Origin: Oscillatoria sp. FACHB-1406
GTDB taxonomy: Bacteria; Cyanobacteriota; Cyanobacteriia; Cyanobacteriales; Spirulinaceae
Direction of reading: 5' to 3'
Length of the DNA stretch: 64,000 nucleotides
Assembly: GCF_014698145.1 (NCBI RefSeq)
Contig: NZ_JACJSM010000010.1
Location: 1 to 64,000 of the forward strand
Each line of letters starts with the position of its first letter. Positions within the stretch are counted from its first letter, which is position 1. The notes below the pieces were generated by a model. The model saw only the letters and a list, made by a program, of their open reading frames with translations. It ran no database searches and was not told the DNA's origin. Shown in pieces: positions 45,651 to 54,767 of the stretch. The position numbers and the translations under genes are program-made.

Positions 45651-46994
45651 ATGCCAATTGAAACCGTACCGGGGACTTCATTAAAATACTACCTGATTGC
45701 GTTTGATAAACACGGCAACGAACGCAACGAGCAAGATGGGAAGAAATTGAGCGAAAAAATCTTAGCAGTGTTGGCTGAGGAGCCGATTTCAGATGTGTTC
45801 GTCATTAGCCACGGCTGGCTGGGCGACGTTCCGGCGGCTAAGAATCAATACAACGCTTGGATTGGTGCGATGGCCAAGCAAACGGCAGATCTCGAAAAAA
45901 TCGACCAGGCGCGATCGGGATTTCGCCCCTTGTATATTGGGTTGCATTGGCCGAGCAAACCTTGGGGCGATGAAGAGTTAACCGAGACAACCGTATCATT
46001 CGATGCGAACGAGGAAGATCCGGTCGATCGCCTCATTGATGAATATGCCGATCGCATCGCCGATACTGAATCCTCGCGACAAGCGCTGCAAACCATTCTC
46101 CGAGCCGCGCAAGAGGACAGCAGCCCAGACTCTCTACCCCCAGAAGTCTTAAGTGCCTATGAAGACTTAAATCGAGAAGCCGATTTAGGCAGTGAAGGCG
46201 AAGCTGGAGCGCCCGGTTCGGACTGGGAAGGTTTCGATCCCGAAGGAATTTATCAAACCAGTCAAGAAGAACAAGAAGAAGTCAGCTTTAGCATCGGCAG
46301 TGATTCGCCTTTAAACAAAGTGCTAGAGCCCCTGCGCGTCCTGTCCTACTGGAAGATGAAAGAACGCGCTCGTCAAATCGGCGAGAATGCGGGTTTTAAA
46401 CTCTTAACAACCTTGCAAGAGAATGCAGCAGAAACAGTACGATTTCACCTCATCGGTCACAGTTTTGGCTGTATCGTTGTTTCTTCAACCTTAAACGGGC
46501 CGAAAGGAACGGGCGTTTTAGTACGTCCGGTCGATTCGCTGTGCTTGTTACAAGGAGCCGTTTCGCTCTGGTCTTACTGCGAGAAGATTGCTTACGAGCG
46601 CGATCGCCCCGGCTACTTTCACCCCATTATCAAACAAGGGAAAGTCAAAGGCCCCATCGTCGTCACCCACTCCCAGTACGATTACGCCGTCGGTAAAATG
46701 TACCCCCTCGCCGGAAAAGTTTCCCTCAGCAGCGTAGACTTTGCACCGGGCAGCTTGCCGAAATACGGCGGCATTGGCAGCTTTGGCATCGGCGGCGACG
46801 ACCTCGGCACCACAGAAATGAAGATGCTCCCCCGCGATGCAACCTACAATTTCCAACCCGGAAAAATCTACAACCTGGAGAGCAGCCAATTCATTTGCGA
46901 CGTAGAACAGGGAGGGCGCAGTAGCGGCGCTCATAGCGATATCGCCAAACCAGAAGTCGCTCACGCTTTGTGGGCCGCCGCTTGCACCGTTTAA
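45651..46994 (+). CDS. GHSFG serine hydrolase (alpha/beta hydrolase fold) with SFGI-type motif
   Basis: 447 residues. The N-terminal strand and oxyanion region read VFVISHGWLGD (about 46-56). The nucleophile elbow is LIGHSFGC with Ser271, as in lipases and esterases. Between them lies an acidic, low-complexity insert (about 130-235) that contains QEEVSFSIGSDS (208-219), like the motifs of the lipoxygenase and the two-TM protein. A further GSFGIGGDD at about 376-384 may be chance. The Asp and His of the triad are not securely placed. It is divergent from the lipoxygenase, so a lipase supplying free fatty acids is a natural hypothesis. The C25-like peptidase gene follows by 134 bp. No signal peptide is seen. 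Confidence 0.75.
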   Translation: MPIETVPGTSLKYYLIAFDKHGNERNEQDGKKLSEKILAVLAEEPISDVFVISHGWLGDVPAAKNQYNAWIGAMAKQTADLEKIDQARSGFRPLYIGLHWPSKPWGDEELTETTVSFDANEEDPVDRLIDEYADRIADTESSRQALQTILRAAQEDSSPDSLPPEVLSAYEDLNREADLGSEGEAGAPGSDWEGFDPEGIYQTSQEEQEEVSFSIGSDSPLNKVLEPLRVLSYWKMKERARQIGENAGFKLLTTLQENAAETVRFHLIGHSFGCIVVSSTLNGPKGTGVLVRPVDSLCLLQGAVSLWSYCEKIAYERDRPGYFHPIIKQGKVKGPIVVTHSQYDYAVGKMYPLAGKVSLSSVDFAPGSLPKYGGIGSFGIGGDDLGTTEMKMLPRDATYNFQPGKIYNLESSQFICDVEQGGRSSGAHSDIAKPEVAHALWAAACTV

Positions 46995-47128
46995 CTCACA
47001 CCCGCTCTTTAACCCGTTTCTAACCGTAGAGATGTTCAATTGAACCTCCCTATCTCATCTGTTATTTCCGCCCGGTCAAACAACACCGTTACAACCCTTC
47101 TGACACAATCGCTAGGAAATTTAGAACG

Positions 47129-48844
47129 ATGAACGAAGAAGATCTACTATTTTTCAATGGCATTAATGGCGCGAGCGGCGATTATTTGCTCCCACCCATG
47201 AGCGTCGAGCAAGTCTCCAGAATCGCTCAGGGCGAAGAATTTACGCCCGAACAACTCCAAGAGTTCGATGAAAAAATTAATCCACAAGACCATTTCGCCC
47301 CAATGGAAGGGGTAGATGCTAAAGACATTGCACAAACGGGTTGGGGAGTCATTTTTGCCTTCGATGCCAACCCCGCAATCCGCGAAGCCCTCAGCGAACT
47401 CCTCGACCATCGCAAAAAACAAGCCACCCAAAACCACGAACATTTCTACAAAGAATACACAGGTCCCCAAGGCTATCGTTACAACAAAGCCAAGAATCAG
47501 TACGAGTCGAAACGAGACTTCCTCGCGCGTCAGGGTGCAAGTTCCGGGCCTGCCGACCCGGATAAAGTGCCATACTACCTAATGATTGTCGGCGACCCTA
47601 CCACCATTCCCTATCGCTTTCAGTCCCAACTCAGCGTTCAGTATGCCGTCGGTCGAATTCACTTCGATACGCTCCAAGAATACGCGCAGTACGCTCACAG
47701 CGTCGTTGCAGCAGAAACGGAAGATTTAGCGCTCTCGCCCACCGCCACCTTTTTCGGTGTGTGCAATCCCGGCGATGCAGCCACAAATCTCAGCACCCAA
47801 GATTTGATTCTGCCCTTATCGGAATGGGTGACGAAGGAGCATTCCGACTGGGAAGTGAAAACTATCATTAAAGAGGAAGCCACCAAAGCTCGTTTGGGGC
47901 AGGTTCTCGGCGGCAGCGAAACGCCGAGCTTGCTATTTACCGGCAGCCACGGGATGGGTTTTCCAAATGGCGACCCGCGTCAGTTAGCCCATCAAGGCGC
48001 GCTTTTGTGCCAAGATTGGCCGGGACGAGAATGGGGACGACAACCCATCCCGGAAAGTTTTTATTTTTCGGGGGACGATATCGGGGAAGATTCGCGCTTG
48101 CTAGGGCTGATTGCCTTCCACTTTGCCTGTTATGGGGCGGGTTGCCCGCAATACGACGAGTTCGACGGTCACAAAAAAACTCCCGGTCAGCGCCCAGAAA
48201 TCGCGCCCTACTCGTTTCTCGCCCGTTTACCGCAAAAACTGCTTAGCCACCCGAAAGGAGGCGCTCTAGCGGTTATCGGTCATATCGATCGCGCCTGGGG
48301 CTGTTCTTTCTCTTCCTCGGCGATTCGCGGAACCAATGTCGAAAAACGGCAAATCGCTGTTTTCCAAAGCAGCGTCAAGCGTTTGCTCGAAGGTCATCCT
48401 GTCGGCTCGGCAGTGGAGTATTTCGACGAGCGCTATGCAGAAATTTCCTCGGATCTCAGCGGGATGCTTGAAGATATTAACTTCGGCGAACCGGCCAACA
48501 ACACCGTATTAAGCGGGTTGTGGACGGAGAATAACGATGCGCGCAACTATGCGATTATCGGCGATCCGGCTGTGCGGCTGAAGGTTAGTCAGAAGGGTAG
48601 CACCGCAGAGCGCGCCACAATTGACACCGTGCATCTAGCTGGCGACCTCGGACAACAGCAAGCAGCAACCACTGGGGAGGCGGCAGCAGCGGCGGCGGAA
48701 ATCAAGGCAGCGCAGACGCAGCTAACTTCATCATTAGATGCTTTTGTCAATACCTTGCAAAAGGCTCCGCCGGAGAGTACCGCTAACCTGCAAGGGGCGT
48801 TGGAACAAGCGATCGCGCTATCGAATACGTTGAAAGGAGTTTAA
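47129..48844 (+). CDS. Gingipain-like (C25/clan CD) cysteine peptidase
   Basis: 571 residues. The core has the clan-CD layout with His274 in LLFTGSHGMGF and Cys334 in IAFHFACYGAGCP. Other C25-like segments are YYLMIVGDPTTIPYRFQ (about 150-166), YAVGRI, and NYAIIGDPAVRLKV after the catalytic part. It lacks a signal peptide, unlike secreted gingipains, so it should act in the cytosol. The tail (about 500-571) is Ala/Gln-rich and helical. Specificity cannot be read. Its location beside three proteins with a shared short motif makes those proteins candidate substrates (inference). A strong terminator follows at 48887. Confidence 0.8.
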   Translation: MNEEDLLFFNGINGASGDYLLPPMSVEQVSRIAQGEEFTPEQLQEFDEKINPQDHFAPMEGVDAKDIAQTGWGVIFAFDANPAIREALSELLDHRKKQATQNHEHFYKEYTGPQGYRYNKAKNQYESKRDFLARQGASSGPADPDKVPYYLMIVGDPTTIPYRFQSQLSVQYAVGRIHFDTLQEYAQYAHSVVAAETEDLALSPTATFFGVCNPGDAATNLSTQDLILPLSEWVTKEHSDWEVKTIIKEEATKARLGQVLGGSETPSLLFTGSHGMGFPNGDPRQLAHQGALLCQDWPGREWGRQPIPESFYFSGDDIGEDSRLLGLIAFHFACYGAGCPQYDEFDGHKKTPGQRPEIAPYSFLARLPQKLLSHPKGGALAVIGHIDRAWGCSFSSSAIRGTNVEKRQIAVFQSSVKRLLEGHPVGSAVEYFDERYAEISSDLSGMLEDINFGEPANNTVLSGLWTENNDARNYAIIGDPAVRLKVSQKGSTAERATIDTVHLAGDLGQQQAATTGEAAAAAAEIKAAQTQLTSSLDAFVNTLQKAPPESTANLQGALEQAIALSNTLKGV

Positions 48845-48886
48845 AACTTGAAGGTAGGGACGCTGTATGCAACATCCCTACCCTCT

Positions 48887-48920
48887 AAAACGGATTAGAT
48901 TGCGAATCTAATCCGTTTTT
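48887..48920. terminator. Bidirectional rho-independent terminator
   Basis: AAAACGGATTAGAT, a short loop, ATCTAATCCGTTTTT: a 14-bp stem with A-run and T-run flanks between two convergent genes. It can stop the C25 transcript and the CHAT-STAND transcript. A second, weaker inverted repeat (GGTAGGGA...TCCCTACC) lies just before it at about 48853-48882. Confidence 0.85.
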
Positions 48921-48970
48921 GTAACGTTGTCCATTATCGATTCTCAATTGTCAATTATTCACTCAAAGCC

Positions 48971-51900
48971 CTACTTCTGACTTGCATCCTCGCTCGGAGA
49001 AATGCCATCGCAAATCTCGCGCTCCTTATCCGGGAGTCCGTTATTAGGATTTTTCAGGTAATCGCGCAGCCAGTTACAGTTCATGGCCATCAGTTCGTCC
49101 ATTCCTTTAATTCTCCACACATGGTCGATGCCATCCTCTCCATAAGTTAAAACTAGCTCGCCATCATAACTCAAGTAGGGATAGTCTTGAGGGGTATCGG
49201 CATCAAAGACTGTCAACTCCTGACCAGAAGTCTTCCAGATTGCAACACTGCCGTCCGAGCGTGCTACTGCTAACAAATCCCCCTTTAAGTCATAGCTTCC
49301 CTTACTGTTCTGATTGGATGACTCTGCTTCATTTTTCTGTTTGGAAACATCCAACTGTTTGCCTTTGGTATCCCACAAACGATGAGTCCCTTCTGAGTCG
49401 GTCGTTATGACCAATTTGCCATCCCCACTGAAGGTAGCATATTCAGTGTTCCGATCCCCTCGGAGGACGCTCAAAAGCTTACCAGAAGCGTCCCAAAGGA
49501 AAGTAGCGCTATCGTCTGTTCCGTAAGTGAGAATGAGTTTGCTATCCGGGCTGAACGCTGCTTTTACTTCACCTTTATGCCCTTCCAGAATTTGCAACTG
49601 CTGACCCGAACTACTCCACAGGTGGGCAGTCCCATCTCCCCCCAGCGTAATGACACGCTTACCATCAGGACTAAATTGGGCATGGACTTTGCCTTGATGC
49701 CCTTTAAGAACGGCTAACAGCTTGCCAGAATTGCTCCAAAGATGGGCATTCCCTCTCTGTCCGAAAGTAACGATGCGTTCCCCATCCGGACTAAACAGAC
49801 CTGTAGTCTCGCCTCGATCTCCTCTCAGAATCGCTAACTGCTTGCCAGAACTATCCCATAAAAGAGCGCTGTCTTTAGTAAACGTGAGGATGCGCTTGCT
49901 ATCTTTACTAAATGGGGTCGGGGTCGAGGTCGAGTCTAATAAATACTCTGGATTTAAGACTTCTCCATTGGGCTTTCCTTCTAAAACAGCTAACTGTTTG
50001 CCAGAACTATCCCATAGAACCGTCATGTTGCCCCCAAAGGTCAAAACTCGCTGGCTGTCTGGACTAAAGTCACCCCAAACTACGCCTTCATGCCCTTCAA
50101 GAACAGCTAGCGGTTTGCCGGAACTCTCCCATAAATGAGCAATACCCTTGTCTTTCCAACTGAGAACGAGCTTGCTATCTCGACTAAATCTACCAAAAGC
50201 TTTCCTTAAGTTGTAACGGACTTTGGCATTACGAGTGTCTTCGAGAAGGGTTAACAACGTACCCGCACTATTCCACAAGTTGAGAGAATCTCCTTGTCTA
50301 AACGTGAGAATTAGTTGACTGTCATCGCTAAACATACCCCATTCCTTATATTGTTCGCCTTCACCCTCAGATTCCCTCCCCGACTCCACGGGTTGAAACT
50401 CTCCGAGAGTCGCTAACAGTTGACCGGAGGATTTCCACAAGCGGTGAACATCCTTCTCTCCCACTGTGAGAATCAGTTTGCCATCTTTACTCAACCAACT
50501 GGATAACCATCCCGTTCCCTTGAAAACGGTATACTGCTTACCTGTGCTATCCCAAAGACGAATCTTTTCATCTTCCCCCGCTGTTGCTAAAAACTTCCCG
50601 TCAGGACTCGCCGCAATTTGTTTCTGAATGCTCGGCATTCTCAGGGTGCGTAACAGCTTGCCTTTTGTATCCCACACGCGAATGCGTTCGTCATTACCAG
50701 CCGTGAAGAGATTGCCTCCTTCTAGGAATCCGACTTGATAAACATCGCCCTTATGCTGTGTTTTGTTATCATCTGCCCCCAGTCTAGCCCCTTCAAATTT
50801 ATCTTTTACCGGTGTGTTATTGCCTTCAATCGTATTATTTCCTCCAAGTTGGTTATCTTTAACAAGAGCCTGTGGCTCGTTATTTTCCAGATTGGGTTTA
50901 TCGATTTCAGCCGTTTCCATCAAAATGCCTTGATTATCTTGCCCGCCCGTAACGAGATATTTACTATCTGGACTAAAGGCAACGCTATTGACTCTACCTT
51001 GATGAACTTCATGTTCAGTCGGTCGTTTGCTAGCAAGATTCAAGACAACGATGTTTTTGTCGCCGGTAGCCGCGACTAAATATTTGTTATCCGGGCTGAA
51101 AGCGAAGCTGTGGATTCCGATACCTTTGTTAGAAGTTTTAGAATTATCGCGCCGTCTGCAATAAATTTTTGTGCCGTTAATCGACCAAAGACAGAAACCA
51201 TATTTGACCGAGCGGGCAGCGACGAACTGACCATTTGGACTCAGGAGCGCACTGTCAACATTTCCAGGAAGCCCTTTAAAGACTTGATTGAGTTTGATAA
51301 CAGACTCATTATTTTGCTGGTCTTTTGTCTGTCGCCATAGGCAAACCATCCCCTTGTCTCCGGCAGTAACTAAATTCTGGTTGTTACTGCCGAACGCTAC
51401 ACTATTAAATTGGTCAAGATCGCAGCGAGGTTTGCTATTATCTGAATCAAACTCAGCCTTAATAATTGTTTTGTCATCAATATCCCCGATAATAAGCGCA
51501 GGCTTTTGTTGAGAAGAACTATTGCTTCCGGCTACAGCAAGGAACTTACTGTCCGGGCTAAAGGCAATGCTGTTAATCTGGAGTGGGGCTGGAACCTCCT
51601 GCAAAATCTCTCCTGAAGTATCCCAGAGAACAATCGACGATGGCAAAGCCGGATCTCCGCTCCCACCGCTGCTCGCTAGCATCTTTCCATCCCGACTAAA
51701 GACGAGATTTTGGATGACTTTTTGCTGGCTTTGGAAACGATTCACAAGCTGCCCCGCATACGCTGTGCGGCTCAGTATCCCCGTAACTCGCTCTTCTAAG
51801 TCTTCGTCCTTCCATATGGCCAGCAATTTAGCATCTTTGAAAGCTTTAGCTGCCTGTAAGCTCGCCATTTTAGCGTTTAGAGCTCGATTTGCCGTGAAGC

Positions 51901-54685
51901 TGGCATCAGCAGAGCCGATTAAAGCATCGGTTTGATGGATTTCTGCTTGGCGCGCCTCATATCCAGCGAGGATAGCAAATCCGGTCGAAACAATGGTTCC
52001 AATAGTGGCAAGGAGAAGTTTCCGCTTTAAGAGTCGTTTCTCTTTTAAGCGCCGATGCTCTCGCAACGCCACAGACGCTTCGATATAGTCTTTCTCGTCT
52101 TGGTTGAGGGCGAGGGTAGAACTGAGCAACAATTTTTCCGCGATCGCTAAGCGCCCTTCCTGAGAGATGAGATAATCGTCGCGATCGCGTTTGCCCTCGT
52201 TGGCTTTCCATTGTTCGGCAGCATCGTGGATTTCGTTTCGCAGTTGCAAATCGCTGCGGTTCTCGTTCAACCACGTTTGTAAAGTCGGCCAGTTGCGGAT
52301 TAAGGCTTCGTGGGTCACTTCCACTTCTTCTTTGCCCGTAACGCTGTTAATCGAAGTCACGACGAGCCTTGCGCCTTCCCCTGCGAGCTTCTGCACTAAC
52401 TTTTTGGTTTCTGCCGCAGTCTTGCCTGTCGGCACTAAGTCTTCTAACTCTACGCGCTGGCGGGTATCCCGTCGCCGCTCTCCGTCTGTCGCCTTAGCAT
52501 CCAGGCGAGTTAAGCGCAAAAAGATATTCTGGAACTGCTCTCTTTCAGCAACCGACAAGTCCTCGTAGAAGCGATCTGCTGTTTTCGCGATCGCCTGTTC
52601 CACTCTCCCAATCGCTTGATACTCTTCGGCGCACAACCACCGCCCCCGCCGTCGCTGCCACAGTTCTTGCAGCGCATATTGCAGCAGCGGCATCGCGCCC
52701 GGTTCCCCCTGCACGTCATCGAAAATCTCGTGGCTCAAGCCGCTTTCAAACGCCAAACCGCCTTCATTTGCCTGCATTGTCATAGCAGAAACGAGTTCGG
52801 AGGGTTCCATTGGCCCCACCAATTTCTGTTGGGCTTCAATGCGCTTTCTCAGTTCGGGATAAAACGTACATTCTCCCAAAAAGTCGGCTCGGATCGTAAT
52901 AATAACTTTCCGTTGTTCTGCTAAATTCAATAACGTTGCAATAAACTCTTTACGCTCTTCCTCTTTTTCACAAAGGGTAAAAATTTCCTCAAATTGATCG
53001 ATAACCAGCAACAAATACCGATCGATATCCTTAAGGAATTTCTCCAGCTTGGGGAGCGGAGCGCTGCCCGGTTTCATAATATAAGCCTTCTTCAGTCTTA
53101 CATCTTCTTTTTCCAATTGCGGAATTAATCCCGCCAAAACAACTGAAGATTTTCCACTCCCCGAAGGCCCAAGGACAGCTAAGAAATTATCTTTTTCGAG
53201 TTGCTTTTTTAAGTCCTTAATCAGTTCGTCGCGCCCAAAGAAAAATTTGTGGTATTGGGCATCGGCGAAGGAAGATAAACCCGGAAAAGGACATTCGGCA
53301 ATGTAAAAAGGCGGCTCTTTCCCTAATGCCAGAGCATCGAAACTAATCTCGAGAACTTGCTGACAGAGATTGTTGAGTTCGACTAAAGCATCGTGACGCT
53401 CTTCTCGGGCGCTAGCTAATTCAGAACCTCGGGTATTTTTGAGCGTTTTAACCTGAGTCTCGACATTTTTCTGGAGAATAGAGGCATTCGGGGCGCGTTC
53501 TTGCAGGAGTTGTTCGAGTTTTTCAATCGCCTCTTCGATTTCGAGGTCGCTCAGTTCCCGCTCGTTCAAGTTATCCGTAAACAGAGGCCGTCCGCCCAAG
53601 CGACTGAACAGGGCGGGAACGGTGACATCGTGGCGCGCTCCCAATCCGGCGGTGGCTTCTTGCAAGGCTGTATCGACTTCGCCGGATTCTCGCAAGCGTC
53701 GGTAAAAGTTGCGCCCCAAGGTCAAACCCGTTTCGATGCTGACTTTGCGAGTCATAGCGACGACGGCGGGCATTCCCAGGTTTCTGACTAAGCGCTGGGC
53801 GAGGCCGCCCAATGCGCCTTCGGCTCTGGGATCTGCGCTTTCGCAGGTACAAAGGAAGGCAAAGTGGGGCAAACTTTTTTGTGCGTTGCCGATATTTTTC
53901 AGTTCTCCGATTAAGTTCTCAGCGGTGACAATGGAGACTTGATTGTCGGCTTGCGCCCAATACAGGGCAGTATCGCCATCTTTGAGCAGCATCCCGTGGG
54001 AGATGATGTGCAGCAGGGTGTAGGGTTTTTTGGTGTTGGTGAGTTGCTTGGAGAGTTCGATCAGGGTTGGCGGCCCGATCGCGCCGGTGATATCGTTGGC
54101 GAGAATGTCGTAAGGGATATCGCCTAGGGATTCGACAATGCCCGAGATTGCAGCTTTAACATTGAAGGGTGCGAGTTGAAACTTGCCGATATTGGAAGGA
54201 CTGGCAACGATAATCAAAGCGCGCAAATCGCGTCGTCCGATGGTGGGAAAGCGGCGATCGATGATGGTGGGGATATACATCGAAAACGGCACGCGCTGGT
54301 TTCGAGCGAGGAGTTGCCATTCGCTGTCGCTATCGAGGGGAGCGCAGAGTCTTTCCCAATGCAAGGTTTTAATTGAGTCGTTTTCGGCGACTTCAATCGA
54401 GAGCAAAATTCGCAGGCGGCGATCGCCATCGCTCATGGAGAGGGCGCGCATCAGGGTTTTTTGGACATCTCCTTTAAAAAGGGCTTTTCCTAAGAGGATG
54501 CCGTATTGCTTTTCGTTTTCCTGGAAGGCAGTGAGTTGATTGCGATCGCTCTCGCCCAGTTCGAGGGTTTCTTGAACGTGGGTATTGAGTCCGTCGGGTT
54601 GTCGGCATCTGACCACAATCGGCCAGCGACCCGCGCCGGGAGATAATTCGCTTTGGATGGTAATCTCAAACTCAAAAGTATTCAT
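48971..54685 (-). CDS. CHAT-nSTAND1-WD40 protein, long paralogue
   Basis: 1904 residues. The N-terminal 110 residues form a beta-rich region shared with the paralogue upstream. A CHAT protease follows with His230 (HIISHGML) and Cys281 (LCTCESADPR). An nSTAND1 NTPase comes next: CPFPGLSSF near 472, Walker A GPSGSGKSS near 506, Walker B LLLVIDQFEE near 565, and the ADFLGECTFYP and MPLLQYALQELW motifs. A hydrophobic helix near 885-905 (LLLATIGTIVSTGFAILAG) may be a TM or linker. Roughly fifteen WD40 blades fill about 985-1860 (SPDGKxxxTxGxDGxxxLW). The architecture is that of a sensor: the propellers detect a signal, the NTPase oligomerises, and the CHAT protease is activated. The ligand is unknown. 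Confidence 0.9.
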   Translation of the reverse strand: MNTFEFEITIQSELSPGAGRWPIVVRCRQPDGLNTHVQETLELGESDRNQLTAFQENEKQYGILLGKALFKGDVQKTLMRALSMSDGDRRLRILLSIEVAENDSIKTLHWERLCAPLDSDSEWQLLARNQRVPFSMYIPTIIDRRFPTIGRRDLRALIIVASPSNIGKFQLAPFNVKAAISGIVESLGDIPYDILANDITGAIGPPTLIELSKQLTNTKKPYTLLHIISHGMLLKDGDTALYWAQADNQVSIVTAENLIGELKNIGNAQKSLPHFAFLCTCESADPRAEGALGGLAQRLVRNLGMPAVVAMTRKVSIETGLTLGRNFYRRLRESGEVDTALQEATAGLGARHDVTVPALFSRLGGRPLFTDNLNERELSDLEIEEAIEKLEQLLQERAPNASILQKNVETQVKTLKNTRGSELASAREERHDALVELNNLCQQVLEISFDALALGKEPPFYIAECPFPGLSSFADAQYHKFFFGRDELIKDLKKQLEKDNFLAVLGPSGSGKSSVVLAGLIPQLEKEDVRLKKAYIMKPGSAPLPKLEKFLKDIDRYLLLVIDQFEEIFTLCEKEEERKEFIATLLNLAEQRKVIITIRADFLGECTFYPELRKRIEAQQKLVGPMEPSELVSAMTMQANEGGLAFESGLSHEIFDDVQGEPGAMPLLQYALQELWQRRRGRWLCAEEYQAIGRVEQAIAKTADRFYEDLSVAEREQFQNIFLRLTRLDAKATDGERRRDTRQRVELEDLVPTGKTAAETKKLVQKLAGEGARLVVTSINSVTGKEEVEVTHEALIRNWPTLQTWLNENRSDLQLRNEIHDAAEQWKANEGKRDRDDYLISQEGRLAIAEKLLLSSTLALNQDEKDYIEASVALREHRRLKEKRLLKRKLLLATIGTIVSTGFAILAGYEARQAEIHQTDALIGSADASFTANRALNAKMASLQAAKAFKDAKLLAIWKDEDLEERVTGILSRTAYAGQLVNRFQSQQKVIQNLVFSRDGKMLASSGGSGDPALPSSIVLWDTSGEILQEVPAPLQINSIAFSPDSKFLAVAGSNSSSQQKPALIIGDIDDKTIIKAEFDSDNSKPRCDLDQFNSVAFGSNNQNLVTAGDKGMVCLWRQTKDQQNNESVIKLNQVFKGLPGNVDSALLSPNGQFVAARSVKYGFCLWSINGTKIYCRRRDNSKTSNKGIGIHSFAFSPDNKYLVAATGDKNIVVLNLASKRPTEHEVHQGRVNSVAFSPDSKYLVTGGQDNQGILMETAEIDKPNLENNEPQALVKDNQLGGNNTIEGNNTPVKDKFEGARLGADDNKTQHKGDVYQVGFLEGGNLFTAGNDERIRVWDTKGKLLRTLRMPSIQKQIAASPDGKFLATAGEDEKIRLWDSTGKQYTVFKGTGWLSSWLSKDGKLILTVGEKDVHRLWKSSGQLLATLGEFQPVESGRESEGEGEQYKEWGMFSDDSQLILTFRQGDSLNLWNSAGTLLTLLEDTRNAKVRYNLRKAFGRFSRDSKLVLSWKDKGIAHLWESSGKPLAVLEGHEGVVWGDFSPDSQRVLTFGGNMTVLWDSSGKQLAVLEGKPNGEVLNPEYLLDSTSTPTPFSKDSKRILTFTKDSALLWDSSGKQLAILRGDRGETTGLFSPDGERIVTFGQRGNAHLWSNSGKLLAVLKGHQGKVHAQFSPDGKRVITLGGDGTAHLWSSSGQQLQILEGHKGEVKAAFSPDSKLILTYGTDDSATFLWDASGKLLSVLRGDRNTEYATFSGDGKLVITTDSEGTHRLWDTKGKQLDVSKQKNEAESSNQNSKGSYDLKGDLLAVARSDGSVAIWKTSGQELTVFDADTPQDYPYLSYDGELVLTYGEDGIDHVWRIKGMDELMAMNCNWLRDYLKNPNNGLPDKEREICDGISPSEDASQK

Positions 54686-54767
54686 TGGGTAGGGGATTGT
54701 AGGGTTGAAAACTTAGGTGGAAATCTGGGGTTAAAATCGAGTTTTAGAGCGCCGCAATTTTGCCCGC

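Noticed and set aside
46776-46802. GSFGIGGDD in the hydrolase as a further copy of the shared motif
   Set aside because: It lies in a glycine-rich stretch after the catalytic elbow and lacks the preceding acidic V/L-S context, so chance cannot be excluded.
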